64,000 nt of DNA from Pampus argenteus. Lineage: Eukaryota > Chordata > Actinopteri > Scombriformes > Stromateidae. The notes beneath the pieces were generated by a model that searched no databases, was not told the origin of the DNA, and saw nothing but the letters and a program-made list of their open reading frames with translations. The stretch lies in NCBI GenBank assembly GCA_036937835.1, contig CM072875.1:17329501-17393500 (forward strand). Direction: 5' to 3'. Shown here one piece after another: positions 1 through 12,660 of the stretch (the first letter of the stretch is position 1; each line of letters starts with the position of its first letter). The translations under genes and the position numbers were made by a program.

Positions 1-483
1 AGCATTTTTCCTCATAATCCTGTAGTTTACTTTTTGGGCTACATTCACAAACATAACAAAGATCAAGATTATTATTATCACAGGAAAATATAAAAATCTT
101 TTAAAAGCAGCGGAGCTCTTAATTCACTCAGAGTAAGTGAATCGTACCCCATTTCTGATCCATTTTTACGGCTGACATTTGTTCAGGGACATCTGTAACT
201 CCCTCTTAAATGTCACTTTAAGTTACTGACATGGTCCGCCTTTCTCTCTCTGACTCAAGTTAAGTATGATGCATACCGTATGGAACATAATTTCATCATT
301 TTCTCCGCATTACTATAAAACACAACACAGATGAATGTCTTTTCCTGACAGAGAAGCTGCACAGAGCGGCCGATCTCACGTGTGTCATTTCAAATAGATT
401 TGTGAATTACCACCAATAACCACAGGTGTCTCCATAACAACCGGAACTGAAAGAACTTCAGGATGAAGTGGAAATAGCACAGT

Positions 484-752
484 GTTGTAAAAAAGTACTG
501 ATACATTCACGTGTAAGCAGCATTTTAGTGTTGTAGCCTGTTGTGATGGAGATAATTTACCTATTGTACGCTATTTGATTATTTGAACAAAAATATCATA
601 AATGATTGTGATGATTAACATGTTGTGTATACCAGACTTTAACCTGTAACGTAACATTAGCTGTGACATAAATGTAGCGGAGTACAAAAAAAATAGTATT
701 TCCCTCTGAAATACTGTAGAGTAAAGTAGTATAAAATGGAAATACTCAAGCA
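484..752 (+). repeat. Dispersed teleost repeat, family F, copy 1
   Basis: The segment has the recognisable order GTAAGCAGCATTTTAGTGTT, a diverged GTGGAGCTAA-like box, AATGTAGCGGAGTA and AAATGGAAATACTCAAG, which I know as a common spiny-rayed fish repeat. Related pieces occur at 28920-29080 (opposite orientation) and 55040-55170. Spurious ORFs across it are not genes. Confidence 0.6.
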
Positions 753-1490
753 GAGAGCTAAAGACTGTACATAAAGACGATATTTTGCAAAACGTACTGT
801 AGCTGTAATACGGATGCCACTCGACAGGACACCTCATGTATCAACGCTGTATATCACCGTATCGCTCAACAGCGGCATTATTTCTGATCATTAGGCCTCC
901 ACAGCGGACGTTGAGGGCAACAGGTCAACCACAGGCACGCTCAGCCTGCGCTGAAAGTCCTCCGCTGTCCGTCACGTACACGCACTCATACACACACACA
1001 CACACACACACACATGTTGATAACCGCACTTGTAATGTGAACCTTACTGCTGAAGGAGAGCAGGCCTATAATTACAGAGCAATGGTGGGAAAGCCATAAT
1101 CACAAAGACTCAAATAGAAATCTGAATCAACAGATGATTCCAGATTGTTTCTCTCCGTCTGTTTACACAGAGGGACGTTTTGATTTACGCTCATAACTGG
1201 AGAACCGATTGTCTCGTGCACAAATGTTAACGTTGCTCTTATTGGGCCTTTAAGAAGCCCGTAAGTGGTGATACGCAATTGTGCTTTTTTTGTGTTTTTG
1301 TTTCCACTCAGAAGCCACATCAAGGGTGTTTTTCTGTATTCGGACAGTCAATAGAGAAAAAAAAACTGTGTTTGACTCCGATCATAACCTGTTAAAGAAA
1401 AAAAATACACACAGATTTTAAGTAGTAGCAACTTGTGTATCGTACTCCTGTGTTTACCAGCTTACAACAGATGCCTCAGTGTGTTTTCAG

Positions 1491-1524
<34 letters not shown>

Positions 1525-3292
1525 GCTGCATTACCACTATTTCAGCCCAGCTGGCGGAAACCATTAAAACGAGCAGAAACTATGACACCTCTGTTATATG
1601 AAAATAAGATGTAATGCACATTTTCTTTCCATATAAGTGTATGTTATTTTAACTGGAGGTTTGCTCCCCTGTTTATAGAGTTGTTGATCATGCACGAGCT
1701 GCACTGACCTATGTAATGAATGGGTAGGCAGCCTATCCTCTTCATTTTGCTTTTTTTTGTAACACAGCTGCTTTATGTGAAATCAATAATTGCAATAGAA
1801 AAGGAAATCCCACATAATACTGAAAGCAGGCATTGTTTTGTAATTTTGTCTGAATATTTACAGTATCATCGAGGCATGTGACGTGTTTGTTTTAGAGGTC
1901 AGTCAAAGTCCAGAATCGTATGTCATCCGCTGATTTCACTTTCAATGCAACATGCAACATCTCTCTCTCTGTCTCTGTTTACTGCATCCGGACTGTTTGT
2001 TACTGTAGCTTTAAAAAAAATAATACTGTTTAAAACACTGTCGTTGCTCAATGGCAATTGCCTGAGACACCCCATTCCTGGGAAATGAATGCGTGCCCTT
2101 GTTCCAAATTTAGTTTTTGCCCGCCACCATGGGCTGCTATTTGGTCTGCCATTTCTCAGGGTTGTGGGCTTCTTTAATGAGCACTTTGATCCCACTCAGG
2201 TCTGGCGCTGGTGTTTACGCGACCCTGGAGAAAAAAAAAAGGAAAAAAACGTATCCCATTTGTCTGCTAGAGACCTCTGAGCTGTGGTGTCCAGTGCGGA
2301 GGCCGCATCACGACCCCAGAGGCCTCGTCTTCATCCTCAGACCCCGAGTAACCACAGAGAGGTCACGGCCGTACTTTTCAAGTCACGGCAGGGTGGATTT
2401 TTTTTTTTTTTTTTTTTTGTGGAAAGTACAAAAGCAAATGACAAATCCGAAGGAGGGTTAGGAGGGACACTGATCATGAAATATTTCCAGGCAACTTGTC
2501 AGATTCTTTTGGATTACCAGTTTACAATGTGGATGTCAGTGACAGATGGTTTTCTTAACTTCATGTGTAGTATAACATGTGTTCTTGATTAGGATCTCCC
2601 TTTATCAGTTCCATAAATTTCATAACTAAACTCCAGACAGCTTTTTGGCACCACGCAGCAGATATTTGATTTCCAGCATGCTTTGACATGGAGCAGCTGT
2701 GTTATACGTTTTCATTTTCGTCGGCGTGCCTTCACTGCAACCTGCAAAAAAAAAAATCCTTTAACTCAACAAGTTCTTTTTCCTCCTTGAAACTTGACAC
2801 TTTAAAATATCCCCGGCTTAACATTTCATTAATCCAGAGCAGCATTTCAAAATACGATTCTCTCAAAGAGGAAACATCTGCAGTGGAGCAACGATGGGTG
2901 TAACACAAATGTATAAATAAAAGCGTAATTCAATTGATTCATTTGTCCTCAAGTTAGTTATTATTTATTGATTTTGCGTGATTTGATAAAGACATGAAAC
3001 ATTTGATTCCTGTAAAACAGAGTTGATGTTATGAAAACACATTACCATTTTATTAACTGCTTTCTTAGACCTGGCCGAACTGCGGCTGACTCAGTCACAA
3101 CCAAACATTGTCTGAACCCGCGAAGCTTTATTTTAAATTCTTCTAACATTTCAGAAGATATCAGATATGTCAGATATCAATTTTTGACTTAATGTGTGTT
3201 AAATAATGCAACAGTACAACTACAATATTTCTATCTGATCGAATGCTTCAGACTAAAAACAGACAATCTTGATTAAAATGTTTTTACCAACC
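753..3292. other. Non-coding, left gene-free flank
   Basis: Microsatellites at 991 and 1492 and A/T runs. The block 1925-2370 is less repetitive and somewhat richer in G and C, but its ORFs show no recognisable protein or splice structure. Confidence 0.6.
991..1014. repeat. (CA)n microsatellite
   Basis: Uninterrupted CA dinucleotides. A second tract lies at 1492-1521. Confidence 0.95.
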
Positions 3293-3900
3293 TTAAAGGA
3301 ATAGTTTGATGTTTTCAGGGACATGATTATGCTGATAAGAAGATTGATACCACTTTTACAAGCACAGCCGTGGAGCCAGGATTTGTCTTATTGATGGCAC
3401 TGACATGTTCATGGACATTTTAAGGATTTTTAAGTGTGTGTGCTGCTGTTTCGAGAAATGCACTTATTGTTTTATAAATAAACCTCTAATGTATCTTGCT
3501 TGTTAAATCTGTACACAAACAGAAATGTAAAAATGGCATTTGTTGCTTTTGTAACTATTTTTTTCGTTTATTCGTTTGCCCAGTATTGTATGCGCAACCT
3601 CTCTGCATTGTGGTGACTCTGGAAGTCAATGCCTCTATTTTTTGCCAAGTAGTTACAACATGTTCCTGTGAAATAAACTAAATAAGACACAACATGTTAA
3701 TTTGTGAACTCCGGCGGTGTTGGTAGGTTGATTTTTGAACCCAGACTTGCTCTGTTTCTCCCCGCTCTCAATGCTAAGCTAAGCTAATCAACACCTGGCT
3801 CTACATCTGTACTTAATGTACAAACATAACATGTGGTATGCATCTTCTAATCCAACTCTTGGCAACAAATAAGTATAGAAATGTTGAATTATTCCTTTAA
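3293..3900. mobile_element. TTAA-flanked MITE-like element with terminal inverted repeats (608 bp)
   Basis: Left end TTAA-AGGAATAGTTTGATG (3293 onward) and right end, read on the other strand, TTAA-AGGAATAATTCAACA (3900 backward) form an imperfect terminal inverted repeat flanked by TTAA on both sides. Differences between the arms are mostly transitions. There is no transposase ORF. A TTAA target site points to a piggyBac-type non-autonomous element. The interior includes a GCTAAGCTAAGCTAATC motif common in this fish repeat family. Confidence 0.6.
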
Positions 3901-4771
3901 TGCTACTAAAGGGAAAAGGGAGAAACTGTATTATATCCTTCGTGGTCGATGTTTGCTCTAATATAAACATTCAGAAACCCCGCCTTTAACCCTTTGTCAC
4001 CCGGTTTGACTTTTGAGTATGTTCGCTCTAAAGTTATTGTCAGTTTTTTTTTTCTTTACTAACTGCTGCCAGCACAGATTACTAAGCAACAAGCGACCAC
4101 ATAATAGGTCAGTTTCACTTTGCACTAATGTTCTCTGGAAGAAAAACAAAAAAACAAAAAAAAAAACTGATCACATATTCTGCTTGTTTCGAGTACTTTA
4201 ATTCAATAACAGTCTTGGAACAGGTTGAGAATTTACACTGAAGGCAAACAAAATCCCTTCACGCCACACCAAACTGATTTTTTGTTCTCGTCAGACGTCC
4301 TAAAAGACTTGGACAGTCGGTCAGGTGTTTTTTTCTCTTTGTTTTCCCCCGAGGGCGTCTACATGAATTACCACATTCCACCAAATGAATTTTCAATTGT
4401 ATGAATTCACATAATACAACAAAGAGCTTCAACCAGGAGTACTGAATGTTCTTGAGTCATGTGCATCGTTTGGCACAGAGTCTCATCTGATGTTAGGTTG
4501 AAGAAAAGGTTACCCTGTTTACATCTGTGGGAGCAACCCGAACCAGCTAACACCAGCCTAACAGTAACTTTCCAAATACCTGCTTAGGAGCCCCATCTCA
4601 CAGCTGTATATACCTGTTCTTGGAAAACATAAATAAATATACATCACATCATAGTGGATCAGATCAGTGTTGGCTGCAGCGTATGACTTGCTTACTGTGA
4701 AAGATAAATCTCTAAATCCTGTTTGAAAAGGAAGACAGGATATGCAAAGCCTGTATAACCGCCAAGGTCAC

Positions 4772-4773
<2 letters not shown>

Positions 4774-4804
<31 letters not shown>
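4774..4804. repeat. (GT)n microsatellite
   Basis: Uninterrupted GT run, followed about 100 bp later by a TA-rich tract (4905-4932). Confidence 0.95.
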
Positions 4805-4812
<8 letters not shown>

Positions 4813-7512
4813 TGCAAACTTAACTTGAAACTATAAGTTAAAAACATTTTTTTTCTCTATACATATATTCATGTGAACATGTATAGGTGTTTTGGGCATT
4901 TTTGTTATATATATATATATACATATATATATTTATACATGTACAAATTGTTCAAATCTTTCTTGGGCACTGGATTAAATATTTGGACAATGTAATCGGA
5001 GTCGTGTGATGCCAAAAAAAAAAAAAAAAAAAAGGAGACAACTTGCATGTTGACTAAGTGACTCATAGCAGGGTTGTTGCTGTTTGCACTAAGCTGCTAA
5101 TCACAAGAGTATATGGCCATGTAAGTGGGTGGAGGATCCTGCTGCACCTAGACTGGGATGGACAGATCCAGACACACATTTCAAGACAAATCAACAATAA
5201 AACAGTTTTGAAAGCAAAGTCCATTCACGTGCATAGTCACACTTTGAAGTTGGGTGTACAGAAGAACTCACCAGGTTCAAATGGCTGTCAGGCTGGATGC
5301 AGCCCTTTGCCTTGACTTGCCTGTTGTGTGCCCATCCACGTGTTCTGGATGCCCATGTGTCAATGCTTGTGAGTCACTCCAGACGTCGTTGTTTGCTTAA
5401 GCTGCCATGACTCATCGCATGCTTGTTGGATGGGACCCGGACTATCTATCTTTTCTCATGCCTTAAGTACAGTATCTGTTTGAGTTGAGCTCAAGCTCCG
5501 TCTCCCCTTTTCTTCTCATCAACTCTACATGTTGCATGTCACTCAAGACAGCTTTGCGTCTTTATGATGGAATCTGCTTTGTTGTAAAAAAGCACACGCG
5601 AGGGAATGATGCCCTCCAAGAGTCGGGTACTTTCGCCCCTCTTACACAAGTGCACACACAGTCCTTGGCTTTGGGAGACATGTGTAGGCGACTGTCAGAG
5701 CCAATACCTGTAGTATTGGTGCCCGACCAAGGGTTACAGCCTGATGGAGACAGTGTTAACCTCAGTGCTGATATGGAGAAATTATAGGTATCTTATCTCT
5801 GCCCCAGACTCCGTAAGTCAGCTATACACCACTTCAGCACTTGAGAGTTTTATAGCAACAGAGAAAAAAAATGGCCATAAACATAAAATGAGTGACTGAT
5901 AGCTGCACTTGGCTGAAGGATGCCCTCTAATTAGTGTGTTTTATGAGCCCAGCATCTACAGTGAAAACATGTTCGTGCTACACACGGAGAGTAAACACTG
6001 CCAGGGAGGTAACGTTGGCCGCAGGAAGCTCCTTAGACCAAGTTCAGGGCACTGCATAATAAGTCTAACGGGCAGATCTCTGGCGCCCCAAATCATAATT
6101 TCTAATTGCATAATTACTGTGTGATTAATGTAACAACTCCAATGCGTAACAGCAAAGAAAGATAAGATCAGCGCTGTTCTAGCAACTGATAGATTCTGCA
6201 GATATTGTCACTTTTTCCAAAAAAAGTTCGAACAAATTACAACAAATGTAAATACCTTGAATGTAACCAAGATACCCTGATGCCAAAACTTTTTTTTTTC
6301 AAATTAATCATTCACAGGGCGTCCACTCCCTCCCTTCAAGCTCTCGTTGCTGTAAGACAGTTTCAAGTCAGCAAACAGCTTTATCAGTGTTAATTTTGGC
6401 AACGAAAACGATGACGCTAAAATGTTGATTGATGGCCTTCTTTACGTGAGTAAAACAGCAGCAAAACTAAATAAAATCTATCATTTAAAAAAATAAATAA
6501 AACTATGACAAAAGATTTCGTCGTTGAATTGACGATGAAAGTCAGATAAATGTATTAATTGCTGTTTAAAGTCTTATTCTATGACCTGCATGCATTTATC
6601 AAATCATACACTGCACGCTGTTGTCCGGGGGTTGATAAAACCATATCCAAAGACAGATAACCTAAACTCTTGATTGAGCATATGCTGACACTTTTCGTGA
6701 CAGTTTTGCTTATTTTGACAATTTTAGATTAATATATTGAAAGATTTTATTTTATTTTATTTTATTTTTCAAAACATGACATCAAAAAATAGCCGTTCAG
6801 TCTTCCGGCATCTCAGGAATGAATCCCTGGGGGACAGCATCTCGTGTTTCACCTGCTCACCGCGCATGTGAGCCAATGAGCTCTCATCTCTGGCTCTCAG
6901 CAAAGAAAAGCTCTTTAAATGATTGAAATATTTCAGACAAAAGAAGAAGAAAAACACAAGAGCACTGAGTGAGAGGCAGGAGAGTTCCTCTGACCCTCTT
7001 GGTCAACCAGAAAGTGGGCAGGGTTAATCCTGGTTTACACTGACCTCACTCAGCAGGTCCTCAGCACTGAAGTGATAAACATGAGTACAAGGATGACTCT
7101 CCCCTCACCAGGAGACAACACAGTGCCCTGGGCCTGACCCCAGAGGTGACGACAGACCTGACATGAAAACTCTGCTGTGGGACGGACAAAGACGCATAGA
7201 GACACGTGGGAAACAAGTCATAAAATTGCTGTTAAAGTTATTTCTCTCTGTCTTGAAAAAATCTTAAAATCCACTGTTGTTTGATGAGAAGGCCGGAAAG
7301 TTACTTGCAATGTACGAGTGCGATTGTTTAAAGAGCTTTTATCTAGTCTAATTTCAGCATCAGCATCAACTTTCAGATCATTTCACTAAAGTAGCTCAAC
7401 CTTGCACAAATCTCTCTTCAAAAGGGGGCACGTTACACACAGTTTGTGCAAAACTGTGACATCGCTCCAAATATTAGCCAACGTGACTGCTCTGTTCTGC
7501 TCCTTTTCTTCT

Positions 7513-7543
7513 CATCGTCATGCCCACATCGGGCATGACGATG
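7513..7543. repeat. Perfect 13-bp hairpin with 5-nt loop
   Basis: The arm CATCGTCATGCCC (7513-7525), loop ACATC and the exact complement GGGCATGACGATG (7531-7543) form a perfect inverted repeat. Pairing stops immediately outside the arms. No known RNA family or binding site is recognised. Confidence 0.9.
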
Positions 7544-9339
7544 CTTCGTGTTTACGCTGGTTCAGCCGAGCAAAAATGATGCTATATGTCTTGAAAAATT
7601 CCCAGTTTTTAATGCGAGTTCGGATTTTGAATTGGTTTCACAATTTCCGACTGGTCTAAGCTGAAACGGCAAAGCAAGATCCACTTAAGAGTGAAGGAGA
7701 AAGAGAAACAGGAAGAGAGAGAGAGAGATAGAGAGAGATAAAGAGAGAGAGGCGTTTACGAAGAGAGAAGCAGCAAAGGGAAAATGTGTGAGAACATTTG
7801 TCCAGTTTTCTTCCCTTCTTGTGTATTTTGGAGAAATCAGTAAGCTTTACTTCACTCTACTTTTGCATCTGATAATATCTCTGCTATCGCTCAGAGTAAA
7901 TGCAAAGGTTCAAAGGATGTCAAAAGTGTTTGCAAAGCATTGGGCGTTGACTTTAGCTTTGCAGCATTTTTTTTTTTTTTTTTTTTCCATTTCAGACTTA
8001 TCTTTATTTCTATTGATAAGAGGAAACTGATTCATGAGTGTCAAAGGTGTTTTGTTCAATTTGAATGATTCCAAGTGACTAATGTTAAAACTATAAGTTG
8101 TGCATATAGCGGTTGGACGATAGCAGTGTTTCTATCTCAGGCTTGTGTTTTGGAAATACCTATAAATCAACTCTGGACATGTTTTTGTAGTCATGTAACT
8201 CAGTGTAGGTGTGTTTTGTGTTCAACAGGCTTATAAAACTATTACTACATTCCATGTGTGTTTACCTGTCTGTTCAGGTCTCATCTTCGACCACACCCTC
8301 CATGTGTCTTTTGCGGTTGTGCCTATAGATCCACGCCGATTACTTATTTGATGAACACTTACATACATTATATCATCTTACAGCTCACACTGCAGGTTCA
8401 TCTGAATCCATGAAAAAAGATGAACTGTGCTGCATGGCACTTTCATAGACCTGAAAGTGTGCAGCAGCTTTGCCCCCTGGTGATACGCACAACAGAGAAA
8501 ACTGTCAAACAAAGTAAGACAACTCCTGCAAACAATTTTAGTGAGTGTTTTTTTTTAACCTGCTTTGTTTACATCGTAGAGCAATAAAACTGTAATAAAA
8601 TGATGTACAGAGGAGCTCCTTGAGCGCGACCTCCCAGTAAAATGCTATCTGAGTCTCTGCAAGTATTTTAATGAGCACATCATAAACTGAATATGCGCTT
8701 CTGTTGACACACAGAGAGCCAAAAAATGAGAGCGACTGTGCGTCGCCCCGTGCTTTCTGTTCACAGTGAAGTAGGATGTGCTGCATCGGTTTAATTACTT
8801 TGTAATTATTTACCATTTGTTGGCAGCATCAAGTCATGCAAGGCCAGTTATGTCTTTTGATTTTTTTCTCACGAGCAACCGCATGAAATTCCTGACAGTC
8901 CACTAACACGCGCGTGTGATTTTGAGTTTTCATTTCAATTTCTGACTCAACCTGTTTGCGGTGGAAACCGTCGCGACGATCCTCGAGATGTTTGTTACCG
9001 TGTTGACTTTTTAAAAAGATAAACAGGCTGCTCGACTGAAAAATCCCTTCATTTTCAGCAAGGGCTCTCAATCTGACAATACACCTCATTGCATCCGAAG
9101 AGACAAAGACAAATGACTGCAGGGAAAAAACGATTCTAAAAAAACAAAACAAAAAAAAACTTGTCTTTAGGGACAAGAAGAGTGATGGGAAAATGTTTCA
9201 TCAAGTCAAACCTTCACATTCGGCAGCGGCAGCTACAGCAAAACTCTGCTCAAATTGGGCGTGCTTCCACACACACTCTCTTGAACACACACACACACAC
9301 ACACACAAACACACACTCCATGCACCTGTGCAGGATTGC

Positions 9340-9600
9340 GCTGAAAGGAGCTGATAGCAGAGTGAAAGAACTTGACATTTGTTTTCCTAATCACCTCTGA
9401 CACCTCCTTTCTGTTTGTGCAGAGCGAGAAGTATAACAGAGCTCAACAAAGGCCCCATTTACTCGCCGTCCTTGTTTCCCTGCAGCTCCCTGAAACCACA
9501 AGCTCATTATTTCATCCTCCGTAATGTTAGCTTTTAAATCCACATCAGCGCACTCATTTGGTTCGAGATGGTAAATATTTATGCGGTGTGTCACAAAAAC
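9340..9600. promoter_or_regulatory. Putative conserved non-coding block A
   Basis: Compositionally complex, repeat-free stretch between two CA microsatellites, with AACAAAGG (SOX-like) and TAAATATTTATG (Fox/MEF2-like) words. Conservation is inferred by eye only. Confidence 0.25.
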
Positions 9601-9643
9601 ACACACACACGTGTCCGCACACACACACACACACACACACACA
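9598..9643. repeat. Compound (CA)n microsatellite
   Basis: Two CA runs split by GTGTCCG. Another CA run is at 9285-9315. ORFs coded here in several frames are repeat artefacts. Confidence 0.95.
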
Positions 9644-10379
9644 TGTGCAAACAGACAGATACAGGCAAGTGCACTTCTCTCTCCGTTTACTCACATTTCC
9701 TTTTCTTTTTTTCATTTTATATTTGAACTGGAACGATTTCACTGGTCCTTTTTTGGCAGGATTCACAAGTTCTTCCCTGTCGTTTGATGCCAGAAAAATG
9801 TTGTTTTGCTTGATTGCTTCATCGAGCTGCTTAGATTAAGATCCTTTGTTTTCACATGCAAAAGTGTTTCTCAACTGACTAATGAATGTCAACATAGGCA
9901 AATAGCTCTTCTCGGGGTTGAATATTGAAACTGAAGTGTGCTTGGCTGTGTTAAATGTAGTAATACGAGCTTCCTTTTTAAAAACAATCCATCTACACTG
10001 AACTTAATGTTTGAAATCCACCCAGAAAAAAAAATAAAGGTTATAACTTCATTCCTGCTGGGCGAAGTTGTTTTTGTCATTACTGTAGATCTGCTGTATG
10101 TTGTTTGTGATCAGATTTAATAAAAAAAAACAAAAAAAACATTTTTTAAATAAATTAAATCTGGATGTGATCTGATGCAATATCATGTTATACGCCAAAG
10201 CACAAGAAACGGCACCCATGAACTCAAGATAAATCCTCCTCCACCTCTTTTAAACAGTTACTCCGGTAGGTTTTCACCCCATAAGATTTACCTACAATTC
10301 ATTCAACCCTCAAAGTGTCTCCCCCGCTCTCCCCCCTCCTTCCACCCTGTGTCTCAGGTTGCCTGCAGTCAGGTATGAT

Positions 10380-10640
10380 TGCCCAAGGCCTCTGGTTAAA
10401 TCCCCAGCCCAGACGTCTGCACAGCCCTGGTCTGCCTCATCAGGAGCCCTGCATTGATTGCCGTTTTAGTCCCCCTCATTGTTAATGGGAGCCCCTGCAT
10501 TGTGAGGGGCCTCTTGCATTATTGTCTTGTTGAGTGCTGGGGAATTGGTCTGTGTGGGCACCGGGGCTGCCAGCAGCTCCTGTGAGGTCTTGTTGACCTG
10601 CTGAATGGAGCCACCTGAGAGTCCATCATGGCACCAGAAA
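10380..10640. promoter_or_regulatory. Putative conserved non-coding block B
   Basis: G+C-balanced, repeat-free stretch with CATTGTTAATGG and GCATTATTGTC words, among AT-rich sequence. No convincing ORF or splice sites. Confidence 0.25.
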
Positions 10641-10977
10641 ATCCCAACAGGACACAACAATGTGAAAAAACAAAAAAACAAAAAAAACTAAATTAACAAG
10701 TCTCAAACTGTGACCCGATACAATGAGAGTATGTCGTTTCAACAACAATCACAAAAAATATACTGGTGTAGATAAAAAAAATAAAAAAACATGAATAAAA
10801 AATAACATCATGGACCACATTTATGTCACATAAATTCAACCTTGTTGTTGATTTTTGTTTGTAATTTTTATTATGCACTTTTTCCTCCTCTTATTTTGTA
10901 CCTGTGCTTGTACCTGGCCAGCTACTTAGAGAATACGCCCCACAGCGCTTTTAGAGTCACTTTGATTGTTTTGTCTT

Positions 10978-11030
10978 GCTTGTAAGTCGCTTTCAATAAA
11001 TAAAAGCGTCTGCCAAATGATATAATGTAA
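10978..11030 (+). repeat. 3' tail of an L2-type LINE or LINE-mobilised SINE
   Basis: TTGTAAGTCGCTTTCAATAA, then AAAAGCGTCTGCCAAATGA and TAATGTAA, closely follows the tail shared by many fish LINEs and SINEs (consensus GTAAGTCGCTTTGGATAAAA, then GCGTCTGCTAAATG). The 5' part is too diverged to define. Confidence 0.6.
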
Positions 11031-11606
11031 ACAAAGCAGCGCAGAGAAACACAATGCTGTCAAAAAAGTGACCCTGGAGTGACACACTGCAGAATATTTC
11101 TATATATTATCTATATCTGTAGTAATAGAAACGTTAGTATACAGCACACTATAATGTAGTTATAATCAGAAGGACAGTATTTGACAACAATCATAATGTC
11201 TCCCATGAAGACATATTTCCATCACTATATTATCATTTATTATATGTTTCTGTTGCTGTAGTCTCCTGCTGAAATCGCTCTTCAGCAACATTTGAAGCTG
11301 CTTTCAGTAGCAGCATCAAGCCCAAAAACACAACTACTACTACTACCGCATGTGAAATGTTTAAATTCTGCCATCTGATTCTACAGTTTGTGACCACAAA
11401 AACAAATCTCACAATTATAGATACAAAAATTAACACACACACACACACAAACTGCCACATGGAAACACCAACAGTAAATCTGCATTAAAATGCACTCAGC
11501 TGCACATTGCAGGATGAAGGAATGCATTATTTGTGTTTGGACTCTGGTGTTTTCCCTGCAGGATGCTGTAATTAAACCTTCAAATCAATATGGGCCTCAA
11601 CATTCT

Positions 11607-11625
11607 CGCTCTCTCTCTCTCTGTG

Positions 11626-11658
<33 letters not shown>

Positions 11659-11659
11659 T
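11607..11659. repeat. (CT)n microsatellite
   Basis: CT repeat with two GT interruptions. Confidence 0.95.
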
Positions 11660-12099
11660 TGTGGCTGATTGTTGTGATTTCTCTCTCACACTCGCCCGCA
11701 GAACCATTGTTTCGCTTAACTAATCAAAGACTTGGCTGCAATCAGCTGAGGGAATGTTTTAATGTCTGTCAGCAGGCCGACAATCCAGCCGAGCGGCAAA
11801 GATGAAACTCTGACGCCGACAGACACAGTTTAGATTCAGTAAAAAAAACAAAAAAAAAAACATGTCAGGCCTGTTGAAAAAAACAAACAGTTTGATTAAA
11901 ACATTACAAACTCAGCACGTGATAAAGTCTTAGCTTAAACCTTATTTGCTATTTTAACTAAGTGTATTATCTGAATATGGTGAATACTTAAAATCATCTG
12001 TGATTCTTTTCAAATATTGGCTGTGGTATCTTGTGTTTTCATGTTTCATATATATATACAGTAGCATTTGGAAACACAAGCGATCATATGCAACCTTAT

Positions 12100-12660
12100 C
12101 CTGACGGGGATGCAGATAAACCTGAGGTTACCTCTTCAGTAGAGTCGTGTAACCGAAGCTCGCACTGAATCTCGGCAGATAATGACGGTGACTGAGCCTG
12201 CCTCTATTGTCCACCTGCATTGTGTTACATGGGAATGAGGCCGGCAGGAAACCTACCCTTTGTTAAACTCTTATATTTTGTATTATCACACCAGGACTGG
12301 TACACTCACACACACACTCACACACACACACAAACAAACACAGAGCATCTACATCATGTGCAATGAGAGCTTCACCACTTCAAAGGCTTCAATCTGTGAA
12401 CACAGCAAATGCAGGAGGCAAATTAGAAGGGGAGCACGGTGCTTCTTCTGAGGCAGAGGAAGCACGTCGGAAGAACCCTTAATCTCCTGCAACGCTGCCA
12501 AATCTAACACCCAGGGGAAATTACATCACATGTCCTGCTGGAGCAATATCACATGGCAAAATATAAAAATTCATCTCTGCCCCAGATATTATTGTCCCCT
12601 GCATGATGGAGGTCATGTTTCTTGATATTCAAGGCTTCTCATTGAGCAGCTTCGTTGAGG
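12100..12660. promoter_or_regulatory. Putative conserved non-coding block C
   Basis: Two complex stretches (12100-12255 and 12440-12660) flank a CA microsatellite at 12303-12335. Words such as CAGATAATGACGG, CCACCTG (E-box) and CAGATATTATTGTCC occur in a sequence without simple repeats or ORFs. Confidence 0.3.

Larger units (their letters stand above)
3901..9339. other. Non-coding, left gene-free flank
   Basis: No exon was seen. It holds GT and TA microsatellites (4774, 4905), long A and T runs, a GA-rich tract (7708-7751) and the hairpin at 7513. TTGCCCCCTGGTGA at 8470-8483 is CTCF-like (complement matches 12 of 14). Confidence 0.6.

Noticed and set aside
7513..7543. Hairpin as a microRNA precursor
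   Set aside because: A 13-bp stem with a 5-nt loop is too short for a Drosha substrate, and no known miRNA seed is evident.
9554..9839. Several overlapping ORFs
   Set aside because: They are driven by the CA microsatellite and contain Thr-His or Cys-Val runs.
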